A stretch of DNA of 64,000 bases from Aureimonas sp. ME7. Lineage in GTDB: Bacteria; Pseudomonadota; Alphaproteobacteria; Rhizobiales; Rhizobiaceae. Made by a program: the position numbers and the translations under genes. Under the pieces are notes generated by a model. The model was given only the letters and a program-made list of their open reading frames with translations. It was not told where the DNA came from and ran no database searches. This document shows, piece after piece, positions 35,843 to 43,610 of the stretch (the first letter of the stretch is position 1; each line of letters starts with the position of its first letter). Location: NCBI RefSeq assembly GCF_903970965.1, contig NZ_CAJCKW010000003.1, positions 62,001 through 126,000 on the forward strand, read 5' to 3'.

Positions 35843-37182
35843 GCTGCCACCTTCACGTAGGGCCTGGCGGGACGCCGCGCGAGCGGGACGCGGATCGCGG
35901 GGGCTTCGAGATAGATGCCGTACCGCCAAGGGGTGATGGTATTGCCGGCGGCCCAGCTTCCTGCGGTGAAGATCGCACCGCCATGGCCGAGCGCGCACCC
36001 GCCGACGCCGCCCGAAGTGTCGACCGGGTCGACGGCCTTCCAGCTTTTCCCATCCGTTGAGTAGCTGACGCCTCGGGATTGGTTGCCTGCAATGAACAAG
36101 CCACCGAAGTAGTCGGCGGCATTGCAGACGCCAACGATATCCCCGGTAGCTGCGAACCACGTCACCCCTTGGTCCTCGGACCAACATGGCCGCAGCGTCG
36201 CCGAGTTTGGAAAGCCGACCAAGAGCGATCCGTCGCACACAAGTGCCAAGGGTTGCCCGGTTCCAGTCGGATAGGCGGCGGTTGCGCCGACCGCCGTCCA
36301 GTTGATCCCGTCCGCCGTGCGATGGAGGCTCGACGAATTGTTCAGACGGATCACGAAATAATCCGGCGTCCGCGCGAAACCGACTATCGCACTACTGGCG
36401 ACCGGCATGGACCGGGCCGTCCAGGTTACGAGATCGGGCGACGTGTAATAGGTCGAGGTCGTCCCGTTCGAGCATGCGATGTAGAGCCCGCCGATATAGG
36501 CAAGAACCCGCATCACGAAACTAGAATTCCCCGTCGCAGGAGGGGGAACATCAGTCCAGTTCACGCCATCCGTTGAGCGTTGAATGTAGCCCGTCGCCGA
36601 CGACAAGAAGAACTGTCCGTTGACGAACGTAAGGTTTCGAGCGTTGCCTTTGTTGCTCTGATCGGTCGACCACGTCACCCCGTCTAGGGAAACGGTGACG
36701 CCGCCGTTCGTCGCATGCATCGTCCCGACGTAACGACCGTTGCCGTAGACGACATCCAGGCCGACGCCATAGCCGAGCTTCGCCCCGGTTTGCTCCAGAA
36801 GAAGCGGGAGGGCGGGGAGCTTGGCCTCATTGCCGGCATAGGCCAGACGCGACCCAGACAGGAGCCACCGCGAACCCGGATCGCGATCGAAGAAACGGAT
36901 ATCGCCAAGCTTGTAGCCGAGATACAGGACGTCCATCCCGCCGGCGTTCTTGCGCGCGCCAGCCGTCAGCACGGCGTCCGCGCCGATCCCCCAGGTCGCG
37001 CCGACGCGCCGGCTCTTGTCGGTCACCACGAGCTGGCTGGCGGCCGTCGCCTTCAGAAGCTCCTGCTGATAGGGCAACAGGACGTGCGGCAGCTGCTCGG
37101 AGCCCTGCAATACTTCGGGCAGCTCGTTCAGCATCAGCCGGCGATGGTCCGCCCATTGGGCTTCCGTGACGGGCGCGGTCAT
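35839..37182 (-). CDS. In-frame fusion: terminase N-terminus joined to Asp-box tail fibre/spike C-terminus
   Basis: A 447-aa chimera. Residues 1-~90 are the start of a Mu gp28-type large terminase (LLPYQQELLKATAASQLVV, then DKSRRVGATWGIG with a Walker A-like loop at ~56-66, ending GGMDVLYLGY). After that the sequence changes to a beta-propeller-like region with at least six Asp-box-type repeats (SLDGVTWS, STDGVNWT, SPDLVTWT, TADGINWT, SEDQGVTWF, STDGKSWK). The ATPase lacks Walker B and the nuclease domain, so it cannot package DNA. The junction is near 36913. It sits after gp27, where terminase belongs, and before the fibre assembly-like gene, where a fibre belongs. Confidence 0.8.
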   Translation of the reverse strand: MTAPVTEAQWADHRRLMLNELPEVLQGSEQLPHVLLPYQQELLKATAASQLVVTDKSRRVGATWGIGADAVLTAGARKNAGGMDVLYLGYKLGDIRFFDRDPGSRWLLSGSRLAYAGNEAKLPALPLLLEQTGAKLGYGVGLDVVYGNGRYVGTMHATNGGVTVSLDGVTWSTDQSNKGNARNLTFVNGQFFLSSATGYIQRSTDGVNWTDVPPPATGNSSFVMRVLAYIGGLYIACSNGTTSTYYTSPDLVTWTARSMPVASSAIVGFARTPDYFVIRLNNSSSLHRTADGINWTAVGATAAYPTGTGQPLALVCDGSLLVGFPNSATLRPCWSEDQGVTWFAATGDIVGVCNAADYFGGLFIAGNQSRGVSYSTDGKSWKAVDPVDTSGGVGGCALGHGGAIFTAGSWAAGNTITPWRYGIYLEAPAIRVPLARRPARPYVKVAA

Positions 37183-37742
37183 TTCGACACGCCCAGGATG
37201 CCGCCCTTGATCGCCTCGATCACGTCAGTGGAAAGGCCGCGCTCGGCACCGACCTTCTTCACGGCGTCTTCGACCTTCGCCGCCATCTCGATTTCGATCT
37301 TGCGTCGGCGTTCGGACGAGACGTGCTGCGCCGCCACGGCCGCGCGGATCGCCTCGGCCATTTCCTTGGCCTGCTTCGGCGTGGTGGTTTCGCCGTCGCT
37401 TTCCTGCAGCATCTCGAACACGAGCGTCTTGATCATCTCGGCCACGGCGATCGTCAGGTCGTCGGTCTGGCCGGGCTCCAGGCGCTCCGTCAGGACGGCA
37501 GCGATGTCGCGGGTGGACTCGATCCGGCGCGCGATCGCGGCGAGCTTCATGGAATGCCGGTTGAAGGCGGAGGACGAGATGGGCGCGATGCCGCGATCGG
37601 CGAGGCGGCCGTTGAACTCCTCCAGGATCTTGTTCTGCGGCTTGTCGCGCTCGCGCAGCGCGCCCATCGCCCAGATGATGTCCGGCTCGGCTTCCTCGGG
37701 CAGAAGCTCGATCGAGTTCAGCCGGCCGCGTCCCTCGCGCAT
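37179..37742 (-). CDS. DUF3486 family protein (Mu gp27, small terminase-like)
   Basis: A 187-aa protein matching Mu gp27: REGRGRLNSIELLPEEAEPDIIWA, NKILEEFNGRLADRGIAPIS, SSAFNRHSMKLAAIARRI. In Mu-like phages this lies just before the large terminase and probably recognises phage DNA. It overlaps the chimeric gene by 4 nt. Confidence 0.9.
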   Translation of the reverse strand: MREGRGRLNSIELLPEEAEPDIIWAMGALRERDKPQNKILEEFNGRLADRGIAPISSSAFNRHSMKLAAIARRIESTRDIAAVLTERLEPGQTDDLTIAVAEMIKTLVFEMLQESDGETTTPKQAKEMAEAIRAAVAAQHVSSERRRKIEIEMAAKVEDAVKKVGAERGLSTDVIEAIKGGILGVSK

Positions 37743-37753
37743 GGCCTATCCCC

Positions 37754-38059
37754 TCAGCGCCGCGACGGGCGCGCGATACCCTCGATCGTGGTCACGCGCT
37801 CGACATGGTTGGCACCGGCCTGGGTGATTTCGGCAACGAGGAAGTCGCCGGCCGGGTGCAGGCGGATCGCACCGAGGTCGGCCATCACGCGCAGCTCGGT
37901 GCGCACGAAGTCCTTCGTCTTGCGGTAGCCGAACGCCTTCAGGTGCTCCAGGAGGAGCGTCTCGTTCAACGTGTCGTCCGACTGCTCGTGAAGGGCACGG
38001 AGCATCACGAGGCGGGCGTCACGTCGCTGAAATTCCGGATAGTCGGAGAACACGTTCAT
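37754..38059 (-). CDS. Mu gp26-like phage protein with winged-helix character
   Basis: A 101-aa protein: LVMLRALHEQSDDTLNETLL, then RTELRVMADLGAIRLHPAGDF, and LVAEITQAGANHVERVT. The pattern of a small winged-helix protein and the position between gp25- and gp27-like genes are typical of Mu-like phages. It overlaps gp25 by 4 nt (ATGA). Role unknown. Confidence 0.8.
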   Translation of the reverse strand: MNVFSDYPEFQRRDARLVMLRALHEQSDDTLNETLLLEHLKAFGYRKTKDFVRTELRVMADLGAIRLHPAGDFLVAEITQAGANHVERVTTIEGIARPSRR

Positions 38060-38538
38060 TCCTCGTTCCTAGCTTGGTCAATGGCCGCCTGCTCGCGGGC
38101 AGCCTGTTCGCGAGCCATCTGTGCCCGGATGCGAGCCGCCTGCGACTGGACCCCGTATTCGAACATGTACGTTTCGATCCGCTCCACCGCGCTGTTGGTG
38201 GCCTTGCCGATCTGCTCGATCACCGCCATCCGACCCTCATGGCGGGCCAGCGCGATCTTGATCTCGTGGACCTCCTCGCGGGTCGCGCGCTGCTCGATGT
38301 CGCGCTCGACGGCAGACACGCGCCGGGCGACGGTCTCGATCTTCTCGTCGATCTTATCGACGGTGGACTGCACCGCCGTCAGCTTCTCGTCGTCGACCAG
38401 CGTCTTCCGATCGCCGAACACGGCGCTGACGCCGGCCTTCTTCAGGCCGAAGATCAGGACGAGGAGGACGATCCCGATGCCGGCGGCGATCGGGCCGCCG
38501 GTCGCGATCAGTTCGCCGATGTATTTCTCGAAACCCAT
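38056..38538 (-). CDS. DUF2730-like phage protein (Mu gp25 position)
   Basis: A 160-aa protein with one N-terminal membrane helix (GGPIAAGIGIVLLVLIFGL) and a long coiled-coil (VDKIDEKIETVARRVSAVERD). This is the DUF2730 layout, seen just before gp26/gp27 in Mu-like phages, possibly a spanin-like or holin-associated factor. ATG 38538 was preferred to an upstream TTG. Confidence 0.75.
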   Translation of the reverse strand: MGFEKYIGELIATGGPIAAGIGIVLLVLIFGLKKAGVSAVFGDRKTLVDDEKLTAVQSTVDKIDEKIETVARRVSAVERDIEQRATREEVHEIKIALARHEGRMAVIEQIGKATNSAVERIETYMFEYGVQSQAARIRAQMAREQAAREQAAIDQARNEE

Positions 38539-38930
38539 CCGAGCCAAATCCCCGCCAGCGTGGTGACCAGGGCCAGCATCGAATAGACGCCGGCGCCCGT
38601 GCTAAGCGTCGCGGCCCGCCAGAAGTTCAGGGCGACGATGGTCCAGGTCCCGGCCGCGAGCGCCATGGCTACGAACCGGAGGAAACCGCTGGCGCGAACG
38701 TCCGGCAGCATCGCCCAGATCTGGACGAGGACGATCGCCGCCATCAGCACCGACCACCAGATGGCCGGCAGGGCGTCGAAAGCCGAGAACGTGTCGCGCA
38801 GGAGAGCTTCCGGGACGTTCAGAAGGAAGATCGCCCAACTGGCCAGCGCGGCCGCCGAGAAGACCTCAAGCGGCCGGACCGGGTCGGAGAAGAGGAAGGC
38901 GAAGGCCTTCATGACGATCCTCTTGAACAT
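38508..38930 (-). CDS. Phage multi-pass membrane protein (holin-type candidate)
   Basis: A 140-aa protein with about four membrane helices and a basic amphipathic N-terminus (MFKRIVMKAFAFLF). It lies between the transposase and gp25, the lysis area of Mu-like phages. No endolysin gene was seen nearby. It overlaps the next gene by 31 nt. A holin role is inferred from position and topology. Confidence 0.6.
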   Translation of the reverse strand: MFKRIVMKAFAFLFSDPVRPLEVFSAAALASWAIFLLNVPEALLRDTFSAFDALPAIWWSVLMAAIVLVQIWAMLPDVRASGFLRFVAMALAAGTWTIVALNFWRAATLSTGAGVYSMLALVTTLAGIWLGWVSRNTSAN

Positions 38931-38995
38931 CGCATCACCTACGGAAGAGCGGACCGCCCTGCACAGACGATCCGCAGGTCTGACGGGCTGGGCGG

Positions 38996-40594
38996 TTAGA
39001 CGAGGCCGAGATCCGTATCGTCCATGCGGACCAGGACGTTGGTTCCCGGCAGGATCGCGGGCGTCATGTAGTGGCGGCCGTCGACACGGATGCCGTGCTT
39101 GGTGACGGTGCGCGTCGCGCCGCCGGCCACCGGCAGGAGGAGGATATCGAGCGCCCGCTCGTCCACGGTGCGAACCCGCTCGCGCGACTGCGCGCCGACG
39201 ATCGATGGCGTCTTCCGGGCAAGTCCCTCGTGGGGGCGGTGGTGGTAGACGAACTCGACCCAGCGGTCGACGGCGTCCTGTAGCTCGACCCCGGACAGGC
39301 TGACGCCGAACGCTTCCGCCTCGCTCTCGCCCAGCCGGGCCGCGAACGACTTCCGCGCTTCGATCGCCTTTCGGTCGGCGACCGAATGGCCGACGAAACC
39401 GGGCAGCGTGGTGGCGCAGTCGTGCTGGAAGGTGCGGATGACGCGCTCGACGTGCCCCTTTTCTTGCGGGGAATAGGCGTTCGAGCGGATCGGCTCGATA
39501 TCGAGATGCGCGAAGAGACGGTTGACCTCCTTCGCCACGAAGTCCGAGCCGTTGTCCGTCTTGATCGCGGTCGGCACGCCGAAGGCCAGAATGCCCTTCC
39601 GGATCATCAGCGCGACGGCCGAGGCACGAGGCGTCTTCGATACGTGCAGCACGATGCGCCGCGTCGCGATGTCGATGCAGACGTAGATCGAATGGCGCCC
39701 ATCGGTGCATTGCGCATCGACCGGCGAGGCGTCGATCATCCAGAGCTGGTTCGCGGCCGTGATGTCCGCGAGCGCGCCGCGCCCGGTCGGCGCCATGGTG
39801 GAGCGGAACAGGTCCGGGTTCTGGATCTTCGTCAGCACCACCTTCTCGCTGCTTCGAAGGGTCTTCAAAGCGTGCTGGAAGGTGCGAACCGGCGGCATCT
39901 CGACCGACCGTCCGGAGACGATCAGCGTCTCCCCGAACTCCGAGCGGCAAAGCTGGCGGATGTGGTGGGCGGACAGATGCTGGTTGTCGGCCAGGAGCGC
40001 CAACACGAAGACGCGGACCTGCCCGTCGTTGGCGAGGTCGAAGACGCCCTTGCCCTTGCGATTGGCCGCCTTGTCGACAGCGAGCCGGCTCGTGTCGGCC
40101 TTCGCCTCGTCCTTCCAGCGCGCCAGCGAGCGAACCGAGATCGCGGCGACATGCTCGCGCACCCAGGGTTCGACCGCGAGATAGCCCGCGTTGTAGCGCT
40201 TCACGAACAGGTCGCGGGTCGCTCCCTTGTTCACACGCTGCCCCTTGGCGAAAGCGTCGAAGGCGCGAAGGATCGCGAGCCGGGCGTCCCGCTCGATCGC
40301 GGCTCGGGCCGAAAGGTTGCTGCGCACGAGTGAGGACGGGGCGTCGTTCGCGGCCGCCGGCATCGCCAACGAGCCCACACGAAGGAAGCGGCGCTTGTAG
40401 TCGACCTGGGCGAGCGTCGGCAGCGCGCCGACATGGTACTCCATGCCGCCGCCACGCCCGGCCCGCTTGCGGCTGCGGATCTCGTCCGTGTTCCAGCCGT
40501 CGCGCTCGGCAAGGTCGAGAACGCCCTTCACGGTCGTCGGGATCTGCGGAAGGTTCGCGTCGGCGATCTCGCGCGCGGTCAGCCATTCCTTCAT
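38996..40594 (-). CDS. Mu-type DDE transposase, apparently shortened at the C-terminus
   Basis: A 532-aa transposase. An N-terminal Mu-type DNA-binding domain (MKEWLTAREIADANLPQIPT) is followed by the catalytic core with Asp288 (WMIDASP), Asp347 (KTDNGSD) and Glu383 (KGHVERV), a D,D35E arrangement. A C-terminal barrel begins (ILPGTNVLVRMDDTDLGLV) and stops at once. Full-length MuA homologues are longer and continue through the barrel to a MuB-binding tail. The 3' end may therefore be lost with a downstream deletion. It would cut and join at the repeats seen at both ends. Confidence 0.92.
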   Translation of the reverse strand: MKEWLTAREIADANLPQIPTTVKGVLDLAERDGWNTDEIRSRKRAGRGGGMEYHVGALPTLAQVDYKRRFLRVGSLAMPAAANDAPSSLVRSNLSARAAIERDARLAILRAFDAFAKGQRVNKGATRDLFVKRYNAGYLAVEPWVREHVAAISVRSLARWKDEAKADTSRLAVDKAANRKGKGVFDLANDGQVRVFVLALLADNQHLSAHHIRQLCRSEFGETLIVSGRSVEMPPVRTFQHALKTLRSSEKVVLTKIQNPDLFRSTMAPTGRGALADITAANQLWMIDASPVDAQCTDGRHSIYVCIDIATRRIVLHVSKTPRASAVALMIRKGILAFGVPTAIKTDNGSDFVAKEVNRLFAHLDIEPIRSNAYSPQEKGHVERVIRTFQHDCATTLPGFVGHSVADRKAIEARKSFAARLGESEAEAFGVSLSGVELQDAVDRWVEFVYHHRPHEGLARKTPSIVGAQSRERVRTVDERALDILLLPVAGGATRTVTKHGIRVDGRHYMTPAILPGTNVLVRMDDTDLGLV

Positions 40595-40827
40595 GACTGC
40601 GCTCCCGTCGCGGACGCGACCTTCGCCTTGATGGCGGCCTCGTTCTTCGCCAGCCATTCCAGGGTCTGCATCGCCGCGCGAAGACGCTGGACGTGCAACT
40701 GGCCCACGGCCTCGCGCATCGCCCCCCGCTGCACGGCTCGGGTGATTTCGGTCTCGCGCAGCTTGAAGGCGATCTCGGCCTCCTGGATCTGCTGCTCGAT
40801 GCGGATCATCTGCCGGCCGCCGCTCAT
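40591..40827 (-). CDS. Phage early hypothetical protein
   Basis: A 78-aa helical protein (MIRIEQQIQEAEIAFKLRET; MQTLEWLAKNEAAIKAKVAS) with heptad-like spacing. It overlaps both neighbours by 4 nt, so it is translated in the early operon just ahead of the transposase. No family was recognised. Confidence 0.7.
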   Translation of the reverse strand: MSGGRQMIRIEQQIQEAEIAFKLRETEITRAVQRGAMREAVGQLHVQRLRAAMQTLEWLAKNEAAIKAKVASATGAQS

Positions 40828-41288
40828 CGACGCCCCCGCACCTTCTGGAGGAGGGCGGATTTCAGGTCGGCGACCTCGCGCTCGTGCTCTTCGATTTCGT
40901 GGAGTTCGATCAGGTCGACGTAGTGGTCCGCGACCACGGCACATTCGAACAGGCCGGGGATGAACCCGAGCAGCCGCCGCTCGCCGGTCACGTGGATCAG
41001 CGCGATGAAGGCGTCGAGGTCGATGCGACGATCGTCGGCAGCCGCGCTCGTCCATTTGTCGATCGTCGGCTTCGTGATCTTCCGGCCGAGGAACTCGGTC
41101 ATCCGGCGCGCCACGTCGTTCCGGCAGACGCCGCGTTCCTTCGCGTCGGTCAGGGCATGGGAAACGAGGCGGGCGATCTGGCTGGACAGGTCGCCGCGAC
41201 CCGTCACCTCGGCGCTGAAGCCGAGGCGAACGGACTGCGCCTCCCAGGCGAGCAGATCCTTGGCGTGAGGGTCGCGGCGAAGGGGCAT
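40824..41288 (-). CDS. Phage early protein, possible DNA-binding
   Basis: A 154-aa protein with a helix-turn-helix-like stretch RNDVARRMTEFLGRKITKPTI and a C-terminal charged helical region. It follows the ParB-like gene and shares overlap codons with both neighbours. Mu carries an ATPase (B) after A; this is not an ATPase. Function unknown. Confidence 0.65.
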   Translation of the reverse strand: MPLRRDPHAKDLLAWEAQSVRLGFSAEVTGRGDLSSQIARLVSHALTDAKERGVCRNDVARRMTEFLGRKITKPTIDKWTSAAADDRRIDLDAFIALIHVTGERRLLGFIPGLFECAVVADHYVDLIELHEIEEHEREVADLKSALLQKVRGRR

Positions 41289-42136
41289 CAGGCGGCCTTC
41301 GAACGCTTGGTGTTGGCGCGCTCCGCGAGCCAGATCTCGATATCCGGTGCGTTGAGTTCGAAGAAGGCGACCTTCTCCGCCGGCTTCAGCGTCGAGAACT
41401 TCTCGTGGATGCGCTCGTAGGCAGCGAGCTTCGCCACCGAAGGCGTGGTCCCGAGCAACATCAGCGCTTCGGTGACGCTGGTCGCGCGGACCGGCTCGGA
41501 CACCAGCATGTCGACGATGGCCGCTTGCCGCGCCTCGCTTTGGCTGGCCAGCGTCAGCAGCTCGCTCTGCTTCCCGGCAACGGGGTGGAGCGCGATCTGC
41601 GTCGTCAGCTCCGGGGCGATCGAAGCCACTTGGAGGGCGAGGTAGATGGAGCGTTGCGACAGGCCGAGGGCGGCTTTCGCGGCGTCCGTGAAATTGTTTG
41701 CAAAGTTTGCAATCAATTCGTCGGTGGTCTCGGTCGGCGCCGTCGCCGGCTTGCGTCCGCGCTTCGGGGGGACATGGACGGTCTCGTAGACCTCGCGCCA
41801 TGCTGCGATGTAGCGAGCCCGGTCGAGAACCGTCAGCTCGCCGCGCATCATGTCGGCCTTGATCTCGGCAAGGGTCGCTGAAGCGTCGTCCGCCAACGCG
41901 CTGGCGGGCTTCACCTTCGCCTCGATCTCGGCCCAGCCGAGGAGACCGGCTGCCGCCAGACGGCGCGCACCGGAAACGAGCCGGAAGCGATCGCCACGCT
42001 CGACGATGTGGATGGGCTCCTGCTGGCCCTCTACGGCCATGTCGTCGGCAATGGTGCGAACCCAGGCTGGATCGAGGACGCGCAGGCGGTTGCCGGCGTC
42101 GATGGTCGCGATCGAAATCATACGCGATGCGGACAT
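41288..42136 (-). CDS. ParB/Srx-fold DNA-binding phage protein
   Basis: A 282-aa protein with the ParB N-terminal motif series: VLDPAWVRTIADDMAVEGQQ, EPIHIVERGDRFRLVSGARRLAAAG (the GxRR box that binds CTP in ParB), then a helix-turn-helix region with LGLSQRSIYLALQVASI. ParB-like proteins occur before the transposase in alphaproteobacterial Mu-like phages. An in-frame ATG at 42121 gives an ATGA overlap and is an alternative start. Confidence 0.82.
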   Translation of the reverse strand: MSASRMISIATIDAGNRLRVLDPAWVRTIADDMAVEGQQEPIHIVERGDRFRLVSGARRLAAAGLLGWAEIEAKVKPASALADDASATLAEIKADMMRGELTVLDRARYIAAWREVYETVHVPPKRGRKPATAPTETTDELIANFANNFTDAAKAALGLSQRSIYLALQVASIAPELTTQIALHPVAGKQSELLTLASQSEARQAAIVDMLVSEPVRATSVTEALMLLGTTPSVAKLAAYERIHEKFSTLKPAEKVAFFELNAPDIEIWLAERANTKRSKAA

Positions 42137-42384
42137 GCGGTCTGGCTTTCTGGCTTGTCGGTGAAGGTGAAGAGGTCGGGGATCGCGGCCGGGGCAGGTT
42201 TCAGCGCCAGCCGCGCGGTGGTGAACATGCGCGCCCTGGCCCGCTCGCGGGTCCGGCGCAGATGATGGGCAGGCGCCCTCGGATCGACGGCCAGCTCCGG
42301 CTCCGGCATATCCAGCACCGCCGCCGGATGAAGGCGGGCGAACCGGGCGCAACGGGTCAGGAACTCGTCGATCGTCGGGCTCAT
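42118..42384 (-). CDS. Phage early hypothetical protein
   Basis: An 88-aa protein (MSPTIDEFLTRCARFARLHP) rich in Arg, Ala and Pro. It is coupled by ATGA to the previous gene and overlaps the ParB-like gene. No family recognised. Confidence 0.6.
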   Translation of the reverse strand: MSPTIDEFLTRCARFARLHPAAVLDMPEPELAVDPRAPAHHLRRTRERARARMFTTARLALKPAPAAIPDLFTFTDKPESQTACPHRV

Positions 42385-42599
42385 CGGTCGGACTGCCGCT
42401 CCGACTTGCGCGCTAGATCGTCGAGCTTCCAGATGTGGAAGTGCTCGTTGTAGGCGGCGCGAACTTCGGGTGGGATCGCTTCGGAGCCCGCGTGTTTGCG
42501 AATATGGGAGTGCTGATTGGCTGCTTGCCGAAGCAGGCATCCTTTCGAACGCTCGTCGCAGTCCGGCAGCGGACAACGGAAGCAGGCGCTATCCGTCAT
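42381..42599 (-). CDS. Small cysteine-rich phage early protein
   Basis: A 72-aa protein with four cysteines near the N-terminus (CFRCPLPDCDERSKGCLL), possibly a zinc knuckle, and a His-rich middle. It has 4-nt overlaps with both neighbours. Unknown role. Confidence 0.65.
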   Translation of the reverse strand: MTDSACFRCPLPDCDERSKGCLLRQAANQHSHIRKHAGSEAIPPEVRAAYNEHFHIWKLDDLARKSERQSDR

Positions 42600-42919
42600 G
42601 CGCCGCGTCTCCGCTCGCGCATGACCATGATCCAGGCGTCCTGCATCCGCTGAACGACCTCGGGCGTAAGCCCCAAGGCGGTCGCCAACTGCTCGCGCGT
42701 CGCCTTGCCTTCCGTGGCGAGGCCGACCACAGCGACATGCGCGTCGAGGTCGGCGTCGGGCGTGCCCTTCATGCGCGAGGCATAGGCGGCGTCGAACAGG
42801 AACCCCACCATGGTGGAGACAGGCGCGTCGGCATCCTTCGCCAGACGCTCGAGGTTCTCGTAGACCTTCTCCGAGACCTTGATGTTGATCTGCCGCATCG
42901 GCTTCGGCGCGTGGGCCAT
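42596..42919 (-). CDS. Ribbon-helix-helix-like phage early protein
   Basis: A 107-aa protein whose N-terminus (MRQINIKVSEKVYENLERLA, then DADAPVSTMVGFLFDAA) resembles a ribbon-helix-helix DNA-binding fold. The C-terminal half ends in a basic helix. It may be an early regulator. It overlaps neighbours by a few bases. Confidence 0.68.
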   Translation of the reverse strand: MAHAPKPMRQINIKVSEKVYENLERLAKDADAPVSTMVGFLFDAAYASRMKGTPDADLDAHVAVVGLATEGKATREQLATALGLTPEVVQRMQDAWIMVMRERRRGA

Positions 42920-43032
42920 TAGGCGCTCCTACGGGTGAGCAGCACCGCCAGCAGCGCAAGGCCAATAGCCAGCGTCAGCACGGCGGCGGGGCCGCTGGCA
43001 GCGATCATGGTTAAGATTTCCAGCGCGCTCAT
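42919..43032 (-). CDS. Tiny single-pass membrane protein
   Basis: A 37-aa product, MSALEILTMIAASGPAAVLT followed by a hydrophobic stretch and LLTRRSA. It is one transmembrane helix with a basic C-terminus. The ATG overlaps the stop of the Ner-like gene (ATGA) and its stop shares a base with the next ATG, so it is embedded in the early operon. Probably real because of this tight coupling; the function is unknown. Confidence 0.65.
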   Translation of the reverse strand: MSALEILTMIAASGPAAVLTLAIGLALLAVLLTRRSA

Positions 43033-43349
43033 GCCGTGGCCCTCGCGTCGTCAGCGCGGACACTGCGCTTTGAGCGGGACTCCGAAGGCGCGTTTGCGAT
43101 AGGCTTCCGAAGGCTTGAACGGCTCTGGATGAAACCGGTCGGGAACAGCGTGTCGAAGGGGATGCCGAGCGCGTCAGCGATGGCGTCCGCACCCTTCCGG
43201 CTCAGACCCTTCAGGGCGCGGCGCACCGCATGCTCCGGGAGGTCCGACCGGCGCGCGATCTCGGCCATCGTGAGGTTCTGACGGCGGATTTCCGCCTTGA
43301 TGCCCTCCGCGTCCCATTCGGTGGGTGGCTTTGTTGCCGCCATAGTCAT
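43029..43349 (-). CDS. Ner/Nlp-like helix-turn-helix regulator
   Basis: A 106-aa protein with a Ner-type domain: EWDAEGIKAEIRRQNLTMAE, IARRSDLPEHAVRRALKG, and DAIADALGIPFDTLFP, followed by a basic tail. In Mu, Ner limits early transcription from a promoter divergent to the repressor, which is the arrangement here. GGAG lies upstream. Confidence 0.88.
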   Translation of the reverse strand: MTMAATKPPTEWDAEGIKAEIRRQNLTMAEIARRSDLPEHAVRRALKGLSRKGADAIADALGIPFDTLFPTGFIQSRSSLRKPIANAPSESRSKRSVRADDARATA

Positions 43350-43394
43350 TCAGCTCTCCGGAGGCTGGCCCGCACGCCAGCTTTTTTCGGGGGT

Positions 43395-43438
43395 GGTGTT
43401 CGGTTTGGTGGTCCAAACGGTGTTCCGTTTGGTGGTCC
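43395..43438. promoter_or_regulatory. Operator candidates between repressor and Ner-like gene
   Basis: Two 20-bp direct repeats, GGTGTTCGGTTTGGTGGTCC (43395-43414) and GGTGTTCCGTTTGGTGGTCC (43419-43438), with one mismatch and a 24-bp period. The first contains the palindrome GTTTGG-TGGT-CCAAAC (43403-43418). The 43350-43610 spacer is the divergent control region of the prophage, so these are likely sites for the S24 repressor or Ner. The rest of the spacer is AT-richer and should hold both promoters. Confidence 0.65.
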
Positions 43439-43610
43439 GAAGTTAGCGTCTAGGTGTTAATCGATCAAGCGCCAAAGTGTTAAAAAGGGGCTTCAAACTT
43501 CCGCTGTGGGCTTAATCCTGTTAGCGGTAAAGCAAGTCACTGTTTTCGCTGGTACTTTTGGCAAATGACGATGCATCACCACGATCGGGCGCCGACTTCA
43601 CAGTTCGGGA

